Below, piece by piece: positions 9,028 to 16,329 of a stretch of DNA of 64,000 nt. Location of the stretch: assembly GCA_047600605.1 (NCBI GenBank), contig JASGKK010000003.1:744001-808000 (forward strand). Direction: 5' to 3'. The translations under genes and the position numbers were made by a program. The DNA comes from CAYMZZ01 sp047600605 (GTDB lineage Bacteria > Bacteroidota > Bacteroidia > Chitinophagales > Chitinophagaceae). The notes under the pieces were generated by a model, which made no database searches, was not told where the DNA came from, and worked only from the letters and a program-made list of their open reading frames with translations. Positions within the stretch are counted from its first letter, which is position 1. The number at the start of each line of letters is the position of its first letter.

Positions 9028-10620
9028 TCAGCGTTTTGGTTCGTTACCTGCGCCTCCGCCATAGATAGCTTTGCCTGATCGTACTCCGGTATGTTTGCCT
9101 TCTGCAACAGTGAGTACACCATTGACCAGCACATATTGAAAACCGGTACTGTAAGCATGCGGTTTTTCAAAAGTAGATTGATCCTGTACAGTAGCAGGGT
9201 CAAAAACAACAATATCGGCAGCAAATCCCGGTTGCAGCAATCCCCGATCATGCAGTTCAAACTTCTGCGCAGGCAATGAAGTCATCCGCCGGACCGCCTC
9301 TTCCAGCGACAATACATTTTGCTCGCGTACATAATGGGCCAGCACGCGGGCATTGGTACCATAGCCACGCGGGTGCGGCATACCGGCATTGAGTACGCGA
9401 ATGGTGGCATCGCTGGCAAACATATTGAACGGATATTGCATGATCCGTTTTACATCTTCCTCTCCCATGCCATGAAATACGGCACTCGCGCCACCGGCAA
9501 TCATAATATCTATAACGGTTTTTGCCTCTTCCCTGGCAGTGTGTTTACGACCCAGCATCTGGTTGATGTCTTCAATACTTTTACCATTGTAAGTGGTATC
9601 TGCTGCGTGATAAGCCACCACCGCATAGCTGAAATGTTTTAATTTCCTTTTTTTGAGTTTCTTCAGCATGCTTTTGATTACGTAGTCTCTTGTTGCCGGT
9701 CTTTGCAGCCGGGCCTTGATGCTGTCCTGGCCATCGGCGAGGATCTCATCGGGTATGAGCGTACTGATAGAAGTACTGCTGGCGGTATAGGGATACTGAT
9801 CAATAGTGACTTCCAGTCCTTCTTTGCGCGCAGCCGCTACCAGGGCCAGTGTTTCCCTGCTTCTTCCCCAATTTTGCTGGCCACTCAGTTTGAAATGGGA
9901 TATCTGCACTGGTATACCAGCCTGCCGGCCGATACGCAACGCTTCCTGTATGGCTTCCGCTACGCTGTCTGCCTCATCGCGCATATGTGTTGCATAAACG
10001 CCATTGTAACGGGCCGCTACTTTGGCCAGTGCAGCAATTTCCGGTGTTTTGGTATAGGTGCCAGGTATATAGATAAGTCCTGTGGAAAGACCCACGGCGC
10101 CATCCTGCATGGCTTTTTCTACGAGTGCCTCCATAGCGGCCTGCTCCTGTGCGGTGGCATCGCGATTGGCGCGACCCATCACCGCTTTACGTACATCATT
10201 GTGTCCGATAAGAGAAGCCACATTGATAGACAGATGCAGGCTGTCGACCCAGCGCAGGTATTTGCCAATATCTGTGTTGGAACTGCCACAGTTGCCCGTA
10301 ATGCAGGTAGTGACACCGTCGTAGATAAAACTTTGCGCCAGAGGGTCCTTTGCCTCATCGCCTTCAAGATGCGTATGCACGTCAATAAAACCCGGGGCGA
10401 TCACCAGCCCCTTCACGTCGATCGTTTTGGCGGCGGTGAAATGCAGTTGCCGGCCCACAGCAGCGATTTTTCCGTTGCGGATGGCCACACTGCCATAATA
10501 CCAGTTGTTGCCCGTACCGTCAATGATACGTCCATTGGTGAGCAGCAGATCGCAGGACTCCTGGGCAGAGACCGTCAGTTGCAGAAAAAAACAGGCAATA
10601 AGGATCAGGGCATTCTTCAT
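9028..10620 (-). CDS. N-acyl-D-amino-acid deacylase family amidohydrolase, secreted
   Basis: A 530-residue metal-dependent amidohydrolase with a signal peptide (hydrophobic stretch ending at V-S-A-Q). Family motifs include A-P-G-F-I-D-V-H-T-H (the HxH metal ligands), Q-I-S-H-F-K in the middle, the I-D-Q-Y-P-Y-T-A segment, and F-A-S-D-A-T (late metal Asp). It ends with the usual G-x-A-A-D-I-V-V-F-D-P strand. D-aminoacylases release D-amino acids from N-acyl forms; dihydroorotase-like activities exist in the same fold. Periplasmic peptidoglycan-fragment salvage is a reasonable guess. Confidence 0.85.
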   Translation of the reverse strand: MKNALILIACFFLQLTVSAQESCDLLLTNGRIIDGTGNNWYYGSVAIRNGKIAAVGRQLHFTAAKTIDVKGLVIAPGFIDVHTHLEGDEAKDPLAQSFIYDGVTTCITGNCGSSNTDIGKYLRWVDSLHLSINVASLIGHNDVRKAVMGRANRDATAQEQAAMEALVEKAMQDGAVGLSTGLIYIPGTYTKTPEIAALAKVAARYNGVYATHMRDEADSVAEAIQEALRIGRQAGIPVQISHFKLSGQQNWGRSRETLALVAAARKEGLEVTIDQYPYTASSTSISTLIPDEILADGQDSIKARLQRPATRDYVIKSMLKKLKKRKLKHFSYAVVAYHAADTTYNGKSIEDINQMLGRKHTAREEAKTVIDIMIAGGASAVFHGMGEEDVKRIMQYPFNMFASDATIRVLNAGMPHPRGYGTNARVLAHYVREQNVLSLEEAVRRMTSLPAQKFELHDRGLLQPGFAADIVVFDPATVQDQSTFEKPHAYSTGFQYVLVNGVLTVAEGKHTGVRSGKAIYGGGAGNEPKR

Positions 10621-10750
10621 ACCTGAAAGATACTAAGGAATGTTCAGGGATCAGGAGCAGGGCTGATCCACATCATAGACCGAAACGCAGGGGCAGCTTA
10701 TTTTTAGGAAGATAACAGATACTATTTTTCTATTCAACCCAATAAGCGAT

Positions 10751-10969
10751 ATGAAAAAGAATATGGGAAATGCCGACCGTATAGTGCGGATACTCATAGC
10801 AGCAGTGCTGGCAGGTCTTTATTTTGGTGGAGTCCTTACAGGAACGCTGGGCCTTATTCTCGTGATTGTGGCAGGAGTATTTCTGCTCACAAGCCTGGTG
10901 GGAGTCTGCCCATTGTACAGCCTGGTAGGTGTTAACAGCTGCCCGCGCAAGACCACTGGTCAGCAATAA
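10751..10969 (+). CDS. DUF2892 (YgaP-type) small inner-membrane protein
   Basis: 72 residues: the conserved N-terminus M-G-N-A-D-R-I-V-R, two transmembrane helices (about residues 13-33 and 37-55), and the G-V-C-P-L-Y-S-L-V-G-V-N-S-C segment typical of DUF2892. In other proteins this module is joined to rhodanese domains; here it stands alone, with no rhodanese neighbour. The two Cys near the C-terminal end are conserved in the family. Exact role unknown. Confidence 0.85.
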   Translation: MKKNMGNADRIVRILIAAVLAGLYFGGVLTGTLGLILVIVAGVFLLTSLVGVCPLYSLVGVNSCPRKTTGQQ

Positions 10970-10979
10970 CCCCGTTTGT

Positions 10980-11525
10980 TTATTCGCCGCTGCCTTTCTC
11001 GCCGGTAAACCACTGTTCCTTGTTTTTAAATAAAACATTGAATGTGGTAAAAGAGCCATAGATGCGGGTAATATATTGCTGCAGGTTTACCTTGTCTTCA
11101 TCGCTCAATGCCTTATGGGCATTGATCTGCTGTTCCAGCACACGAAGGCGGTCGCGTGCCATCACAATTTTGTGAAAGAAAACATCAACAGGGATTTCTT
11201 TTGCTTTCTGTGTTTTATCGGCCGGCTGTAGTAACATCACGCCGCCCTTCCAGCGGTCGCCCAGGGGCACATTTTCTGTAAGACCACCCCACAGACGCAG
11301 GATCTTAAGCAGGGACTGCTCCACTTCGCTGCTGGTTTCGATCTCAGCAGTTACATTTTCCGGAATAATCTCTTCCAGGTTGGTATCTGTCTTATCAATT
11401 TCTTTCAGGCCATGATGAATAAAAGAGATAAGATAGGTAGCATAACGAACGGCTACTATCACACCAGGGCCAAATTGAGTATGCTGCAGGCGGGTGCCGG
11501 CTCCGAGCAGGGTTTGATCAGTCAT
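10980..11525 (-). CDS. Conserved protein of unknown function (KOW/SH3-like N-terminus)
   Basis: 181 residues, soluble, no signal peptide. The N-terminus L-L-G-A-G-T-R-L-Q-H-T-Q-F-G-P-G-V-I resembles the small SH3/Tudor-like module seen at the end of UvrD-type helicases. The remainder is helical with a W-G-G-L-T-E motif. I do not recognise a defined function. A promoter -7 box (TACATTTG) sits 4 nt before the ATG, so the mRNA may be leaderless. It converges on the DUF2892 gene. Confidence 0.7.
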   Translation of the reverse strand: MTDQTLLGAGTRLQHTQFGPGVIVAVRYATYLISFIHHGLKEIDKTDTNLEEIIPENVTAEIETSSEVEQSLLKILRLWGGLTENVPLGDRWKGGVMLLQPADKTQKAKEIPVDVFFHKIVMARDRLRVLEQQINAHKALSDEDKVNLQQYITRIYGSFTTFNVLFKNKEQWFTGEKGSGE

Positions 11526-11529
11526 AATG

Positions 11530-11537
11530 CAAATGTA
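11530..11537 (-). promoter_or_regulatory. Candidate -7 box abutting the start codon
   Basis: TACATTTG matches the Bacteroidota -7 consensus TAnnTTTG exactly and lies 4 nt before the ATG at 11525. No clear TTG element is visible 17-23 nt upstream. If used, transcription would begin at or inside the start codon. Confidence 0.35.
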
Positions 11538-11566
11538 AGTGCTGTATCTAACTAACGGGAATGCTG

Positions 11567-12367
11567 TCAGGGTTCATTTTCTTCATCACTAAAACGAAAG
11601 ATCTCTGGTGGCAATCCTTTTTTGAACCGCTCATACGAGTCTTTGATGTATTTCTGAAAATCGTAATCGCCCAGCAATAAAGTAAGGCGATAACTGGGGC
11701 GGTAGGCAATCATAAATGAATCCAGTACTGGTTCGGTGAGACCGGTCAGCCGGCGTACCAGTCCTTTGCTGAAGCGGTGGTCCACATATTTTTCCTGCTC
11801 CTGGTTGAGCAGGCGCTGCTGAAAGGCCAGCATGCTTTTATTGCGGCGGAAACGGAATACGTTGATAAGTTCATTTAAGTCAAAACCGACAGCAGCACCG
11901 TATTGGGTTTGTGGCCGCACCACACTCAAGCCCGGTTTTTTATAATTAAAGATCTTTGCATAATCTTCCCGGTTTTGGATACTATCCTGCCGGTAGTTGC
12001 GGGGCTGTATCTTCACCTCTTTCAGGGTGGTGATATTTATCTGAAGGGAAATATCAAAAGCAAGTGGTGTAGTGATCTTGCTTACCGGAAACTTAATAGT
12101 CGGTTTGTTGAGGTAGCTGAACCAGATGGAGTCAGTGGCTTTTACATTGATCTCATAGTCACCACTGGCATTGGTAATGGTACCGCTGCCCGAAGTACTC
12201 ATTACAGAGACCAGCTCTACGGGATACAGGCGGCTGCTGTCATAAACGGTGCCTTTGATCCTGTACTGTGCCTGTACGGCATTGGCCAGTATCAGAAACA
12301 GCAGCACAAGCAGAAGTGGTGGTATGGAACGTAAACGAACTGTCAACACACAGGGATTAACCGGCAA
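11567..12367 (-). CDS. Carboxypeptidase-regulatory-like domain protein, exported
   Basis: 266 residues with a signal peptide (LLLVLLFLILANAVQAQ). Residues about 35-110 form a CarboxypepD_reg-like beta-sandwich: Y-R-I-K-G-T-V-Y-D-S-S near its start and a G-T-I-T-N-A-S-G-D-Y-E-I-N-V strand. The remaining part is charged and helical, and is a Bacteroidota-specific extension seen in standalone exported proteins. It lacks TonB plug or barrel motifs, so it is not a SusC-type receptor. Function unknown. Confidence 0.75.
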   Translation of the reverse strand: MPVNPCVLTVRLRSIPPLLLVLLFLILANAVQAQYRIKGTVYDSSRLYPVELVSVMSTSGSGTITNASGDYEINVKATDSIWFSYLNKPTIKFPVSKITTPLAFDISLQINITTLKEVKIQPRNYRQDSIQNREDYAKIFNYKKPGLSVVRPQTQYGAAVGFDLNELINVFRFRRNKSMLAFQQRLLNQEQEKYVDHRFSKGLVRRLTGLTEPVLDSFMIAYRPSYRLTLLLGDYDFQKYIKDSYERFKKGLPPEIFRFSDEENEP

Positions 12368-12423
12368 GTAACGAAAGAATCTGCAAAATAAAAGCTAAGA
12401 AGCGATGGTTAAAGGCCGGTTTC

Positions 12424-13698
12424 TTATTTTTCAAGTGCCTGATATACCAGTACTTTGAATTTATCGTGGATTTCTCCATGTGTATTGGGATACTGGTTGA
12501 TAAACAGCTGGGCAACTATTTTTTGTTTGGGATCAACCCAGTAACTGCTGCTAAACATGCCACCCCATTCATAAGAGCCTTCAGACAATGGGCTGCGTGA
12601 CTCACTTTTTTTGGTATATACCCCAAATCCGAGACCCATTACCGTATCACCCCAACCCATTTTGTCAAACTGGTTGCTGGTCATCATACGTACCGATACC
12701 GGGCTCAGTATTCGTTTACCATTATATATACCGCCATTGAGCAGCATTTGCAGGAAAATAGAATAATCCATGGCGGTGGAAGAAAGGCCTCCGCCACCAG
12801 AATAATAAGTACCAGCTGAGAGGGGATAGTCAACATCCACTTCTCCATTCAGCCTCATGGCTTCGTGGGTGGGCTTCACATGACCGGCAGTATCTTCTGT
12901 ATGCAAAGTCACCAGCCGGTTTTGACTGGCTGCAGGCAGATAAAAATAAGTATCCTTCATGCCCAGCGGTTCAAAAATATTTTTCCGCAGATAATCATCG
13001 AGACTCAGACCACTGATCACTTCTACCAGGTAGCCCAGCAGGTCTGTATTGAGTCCATATGTCCAGCGTTCACCCGGCTGATGAAACAGGGGCATTTTCC
13101 CCAGTATTTTCATTTTATCAGCCAGCCTGATCTTTCCCACGCCGATGCCGCCCACAATACCATTTTTATAATAGATAGCATTGGATTCCGGGCTGCCAAT
13201 TTGTGCATAGGCAATGCCGGAGCTATGCGTAAGCAGGTCGCGGATAGTGACAGCCCTCTTGGCAGGTACCGTTGTATAAGTGGTATCGGCCGCATTGTAT
13301 TTATCCAGTACCTGCTGATTTTTGAACTCAGGGATATACTTTCCGATCGCATCATCGAGCAATAGTTTGCCCTGCTCATACAGCATCATAACAGCTACGC
13401 TGGTGATGGCCTTGGTTTGTGAAGCAATGCGGTAAATGGCATCATTCTTAAGGGGTGTATGCTTGCCGGCATCGCTGTAGCCAATGGATTTATAATAAAT
13501 GATCTTTCCATCGCGGGCTACCAGGGCGGTGGCGCCGGCCAGATAATGTTTGTCGACATACTCCTGCAATACCTGGTCAATACGTTGCAATCTGGAAGAA
13601 GAGACACCGGCTGTTTCAGGTACAGCAGGTTTTAACCCCTGCCCCCAGCTCATTACTCCATATACCAGACCAATCGTAAGCAAAAGCCCTTTTTGCAT
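12424..13698 (-). CDS. Serine hydrolase (class C beta-lactamase fold), exported
   Basis: The ATG at 13698 gives a signal peptide (MQKGLLLTIGLVYG...), so I prefer it to the longer frame from 13767. About 424 residues. The nucleophile motif is S-Q-T-K at residues 93-96; Y-G-L-N-T-D is the second motif; W-G-G-M-F lies near the C-terminus. It is close to the EstB/penicillin-binding protein 4*-like esterases. It is a paralogue-level relative of the serine hydrolase at 3.8-5.4 kb but not a duplicate (different motif variants). Substrate unknown. Confidence 0.82.
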   Translation of the reverse strand: MQKGLLLTIGLVYGVMSWGQGLKPAVPETAGVSSSRLQRIDQVLQEYVDKHYLAGATALVARDGKIIYYKSIGYSDAGKHTPLKNDAIYRIASQTKAITSVAVMMLYEQGKLLLDDAIGKYIPEFKNQQVLDKYNAADTTYTTVPAKRAVTIRDLLTHSSGIAYAQIGSPESNAIYYKNGIVGGIGVGKIRLADKMKILGKMPLFHQPGERWTYGLNTDLLGYLVEVISGLSLDDYLRKNIFEPLGMKDTYFYLPAASQNRLVTLHTEDTAGHVKPTHEAMRLNGEVDVDYPLSAGTYYSGGGGLSSTAMDYSIFLQMLLNGGIYNGKRILSPVSVRMMTSNQFDKMGWGDTVMGLGFGVYTKKSESRSPLSEGSYEWGGMFSSSYWVDPKQKIVAQLFINQYPNTHGEIHDKFKVLVYQALEK

Positions 13699-13744
13699 GA
13701 TGTAGAAATTTGGTGAGAAAGATACACAAATGAGTGGACAGTTG

Positions 13745-13826
13745 ACCAGTAAAGAGGTATAGGGCAAAGGGTAGAAGGAAAAGGTAATTCAACGCCCTTT
13801 AAACTTTTAAACCCTTATACCTTGTT
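13745..13826. repeat. Intergenic microrepeat cluster
   Basis: Words such as AAAGAGGTATAGGGCAAAGG, GTAGAAGGAAAAGG and CCTTTAAACTTTTAAACCC repeat the composition seen in other gaps of the window. The cluster separates two minus-strand genes and reaches the end of the purN fusion gene. Confidence 0.45.
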
Positions 13827-14690
13827 CTTCAAAAGACCTTCGATCACTACAGGATAATGCGCATGCTCCAGCGCATGTATGCGTTGTGCCAGTGTATCGG
13901 GTGTGTCGCCGGTCTGCACGGGGCAGCGTGCCTGAAAGATGGTAGCCCCTTCGTCGTACCGTTCATTTACATAATGAATGGTGATGCCGCTTTCTTTATC
14001 GCCGGCAGCAATTACGGCTGCATGCACATGATTACCATACATACCCTTGCCGCCATAGAGTGGCAACAGGGCCGGGTGGATATTTACAATTCCATCCGGG
14101 AAAGCCTGGATGAGTGCGGTGGGCACCTTCCACAGAAAACCGGCCAGAATAATAAAGGAGATACCGGCTTTTTTAAATTCAGGCAGATAAGCATCGCCGC
14201 GGAAAAAGCGCTCCTTTTCGATCAGCAATACCGGGATCCCTTCTTTTTGGGCGATATTCAATACGCCGGCTTCGGGCTTATTGCAAACGATGAGGGCTAC
14301 CTGTACCCGGGCCGATCCGCGGAAATAATCGATGATCTTTTGGGCATTGGAGCCGGCGCCGGAGGCAAAGATGGCGACATGCTGTGTGGGTTGAGCGTCC
14401 TTCTTTTCTTTTGAACCGATACCCATGCGACGGCCCATTTTGCGGAGATAGGAGGTAAAAAAACGGAATTGACCAAAGAAAACGCTTACCAGGAGGACGG
14501 CAACTGGCCAAAGAAGCGTTATTAGAATAATATATAATATTACCCAAAGTATTCCTTTTTCAATGGGTAGCAGGTTCATAATCCGCTTGCCGGCCAGGCC
14601 GGTCAGGCTGCCGCCTATTGCAAAGGTGCAGAGGATCAGCAACAGCTGCAGCCCGTTCACTTTCCATTTTTGTTGTAAGCGTTGAAACAT
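13815..14690 (-). CDS. purN: Membrane-anchored phosphoribosylglycinamide formyltransferase (DUF6787-like + PurN fusion)
   Basis: One uninterrupted 291-residue frame joins two parts. Residues 1-90 carry two transmembrane helices (about 14-32 and 45-70) and the G-Q-F-R-F-F-T-S-Y-L-R-K-M segment of small Bacteroidota DUF6787-type membrane proteins. Residues 103-291 are a complete PurN: A-S-G-A-G-S-N-A near 110, N203-I-H205-P-A-L-L-P and Y-D246-E-G-A-T giving the Asn/His/Asp catalytic set. PurN transfers formyl from 10-formyl-THF to GAR in purine synthesis and is normally soluble and about 190-210 residues. An internal Met at residue 85 or 89 could give a soluble form. Confidence 0.85.
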   Translation of the reverse strand: MFQRLQQKWKVNGLQLLLILCTFAIGGSLTGLAGKRIMNLLPIEKGILWVILYIILITLLWPVAVLLVSVFFGQFRFFTSYLRKMGRRMGIGSKEKKDAQPTQHVAIFASGAGSNAQKIIDYFRGSARVQVALIVCNKPEAGVLNIAQKEGIPVLLIEKERFFRGDAYLPEFKKAGISFIILAGFLWKVPTALIQAFPDGIVNIHPALLPLYGGKGMYGNHVHAAVIAAGDKESGITIHYVNERYDEGATIFQARCPVQTGDTPDTLAQRIHALEHAHYPVVIEGLLKNKV

Positions 14691-14695
14691 GATTA

Positions 14696-14969
14696 TGTGG
14701 ATAACCCGCAGGGCGGGAGAGCGTTGATTCCGGTTTTTAGCGCTGCAAAAGTCAGGAAAAAACAGGCATGGGCCGCTTTCCTTTTCACATTTGTTGAATC
14801 AGGCGTGGGTATTGACTGATTCATGACAAACAAAATCAGGGGTACCTGAAAAACACCCCAAAATCCGCTGAAATGCAGGCCAGTAGCGGCTTAAAAAATT
14901 TTTAAAAACGTTGGCTTTTTGTTAACTCCGTGACTTATTTTTGCAGCCGGTTAGAGCTATTTATCCACA
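14696..14969. other. Pair of perfect, oppositely oriented DnaA boxes around an AT-rich intergenic segment
   Basis: TTATCCACA occurs on the minus strand at 14696-14704 (5 nt before the purN start) and on the plus strand at 14961-14969 (in the actA leader). Between them lie an AT palindrome (TTAAAAAATTTTTAA, from 14891) and a GGGGT/ACCCC hairpin near 14840. Transcription diverges from this 300-base gap. This could be a DnaA-regulated promoter region or part of an origin; two boxes alone do not establish oriC. No gene is present here. Confidence 0.4.
14911..14943 (+). promoter_or_regulatory. Candidate promoter of the act-cta locus
   Basis: TTG at 14911-14913 and TATTTTTG at 14936-14943 (exact TAnnTTTG), 22 nt apart, within the Bacteroidota range. 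Transcription would start near 14950, giving a leader of about 40 nt that contains the DnaA box at 14961. It is the only full match ahead of actA. Confidence 0.55.
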
Positions 14970-14990
14970 TTTTTCAGATCAATCGCTTCT

Positions 14991-16259
14991 ATGATTCCTT
15001 GTAAACCAAAGGCCCACAAACTATTTCTGCTCACGCTGATTTTTGTTGTCTCCGCTGCATTCCCAGTTTCGGCCCAGGACGGTAAAGCATTATTCGCCAG
15101 TAAATGTGCGAGTTGTCATAATATATTTAAAGACGGTACCGGTCCAAAACTCGGTGGTGTGCTGGAGCATGAGCACTACGGCGGCGACATGACCAAGATC
15201 TATAAGTGGGTAAAAAATGCTGCCGCCCTGGCGAATTCAGATCCTTATTATATGGGTCTGAAAGCCAAGTTCGGTTCAGTGATGACCTCTTTCCCTGATC
15301 TGACAGATAAGGATATTGACGCCATCTTTACTCACATTCAAACGGAGTATAGTAAACCGCCGGAAACAACGACTCCCGGACCTAATGGCTCTCCGGAGTC
15401 CTCTAATCAGAATGCCATCATCTTTGGTGTGATCTCGCTGATCCTCGCGATCATTGCCCTGATCCTGATGCAGGTTAACAGCAACCTGAAAAAAATGTCG
15501 GATGATGCAGAAGGTATCATTCGTCCCGAGCCGGTTCCTTTCTATCGCAATAAAGTATACATCACACTGGTAGCCGTTGTATTGTTTGTCTTTGGCGGCT
15601 ATATGGTTACCAAAGGCGCTATCGGCCTGCAACGCCAGAAAGACTATGAGCCCGTACAGCCTATTTTCTACTCACATAAAGTACACGCCGGTATCAACCA
15701 GATCAACTGTTTGTATTGCCATGGCAATGCCTGGGAAAGCAAACATGCTGCTGTACCTTCTGTGAACGTGTGTATGAACTGTCACAAAACAGTTACTACT
15801 TACGAAAAAGGTCCCAAGCTGTATGACCGTCATGGCAATGAAGTGAACGGTACAGCTGAGATCGCAAAACTGTACGACTACGCCGGTTTTGATCCTAAAA
15901 ATCCCAATGCATGGGATCCCAATAAAGCAAAACCCATTCCCTGGGTTAAAATTCACAATCTGCCTGACCACGTTTTCTTCAGCCACGCTCAGCACGTAAG
16001 AGCTGGTAATGTACAGTGTCAGACCTGCCACGGCGAGATCACGGCCATGGACGAGGTTCGTCAGGTATCTGAACTCAGCATGGGCTGGTGTGTGAACTGT
16101 CACCGTCAAACCAAGGTTGACTTCAACTACGACAGCACAAAAGGCAACAAATTCTATAGCATTTACGAGAAATTCCACAACGATATCAAGAACCACAAAA
16201 TGGATAGTGTGACTGTGGCTAATATCGGTGGTCTGGAATGTCAGAAATGCCACTATTAA
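14991..16259 (+). CDS. actA: Alternative complex III subunit ActA, with extra N-terminal monoheme cytochrome c domain
   Basis: 422 residues. Signal peptide to about residue 28, then a monoheme cytochrome c domain with C-A-S-C-H at 39-43, transmembrane helices near 137-160 and 188-206, then five more sites: CLYCH (240), CMNCH (261), CQTCH (343), CVNCH (367) and CQKCH (417). The pentaheme part is the classical ActA that receives electrons from the ActB iron-sulfur chain. The fused sixth heme domain would sit on the same periplasmic side and may pass electrons to the oxidase (inference). First gene of the respiratory locus. Confidence 0.92.
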   Translation: MIPCKPKAHKLFLLTLIFVVSAAFPVSAQDGKALFASKCASCHNIFKDGTGPKLGGVLEHEHYGGDMTKIYKWVKNAAALANSDPYYMGLKAKFGSVMTSFPDLTDKDIDAIFTHIQTEYSKPPETTTPGPNGSPESSNQNAIIFGVISLILAIIALILMQVNSNLKKMSDDAEGIIRPEPVPFYRNKVYITLVAVVLFVFGGYMVTKGAIGLQRQKDYEPVQPIFYSHKVHAGINQINCLYCHGNAWESKHAAVPSVNVCMNCHKTVTTYEKGPKLYDRHGNEVNGTAEIAKLYDYAGFDPKNPNAWDPNKAKPIPWVKIHNLPDHVFFSHAQHVRAGNVQCQTCHGEITAMDEVRQVSELSMGWCVNCHRQTKVDFNYDSTKGNKFYSIYEKFHNDIKNHKMDSVTVANIGGLECQKCHY

Positions 16260-16329
16260 GAAAAGAGTGGAAGGCCTGGCCTTCTGAGAGCTGAATTTTT
16301 CGAATCGACTAATTTTCAAATTGAAATAA

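Noticed and set aside
9703..10626. 307-codon plus-strand frame opposite the amidohydrolase gene
   Set aside because: Fully overlaps a gene with clear catalytic motifs and signal peptide; product shows no family features.
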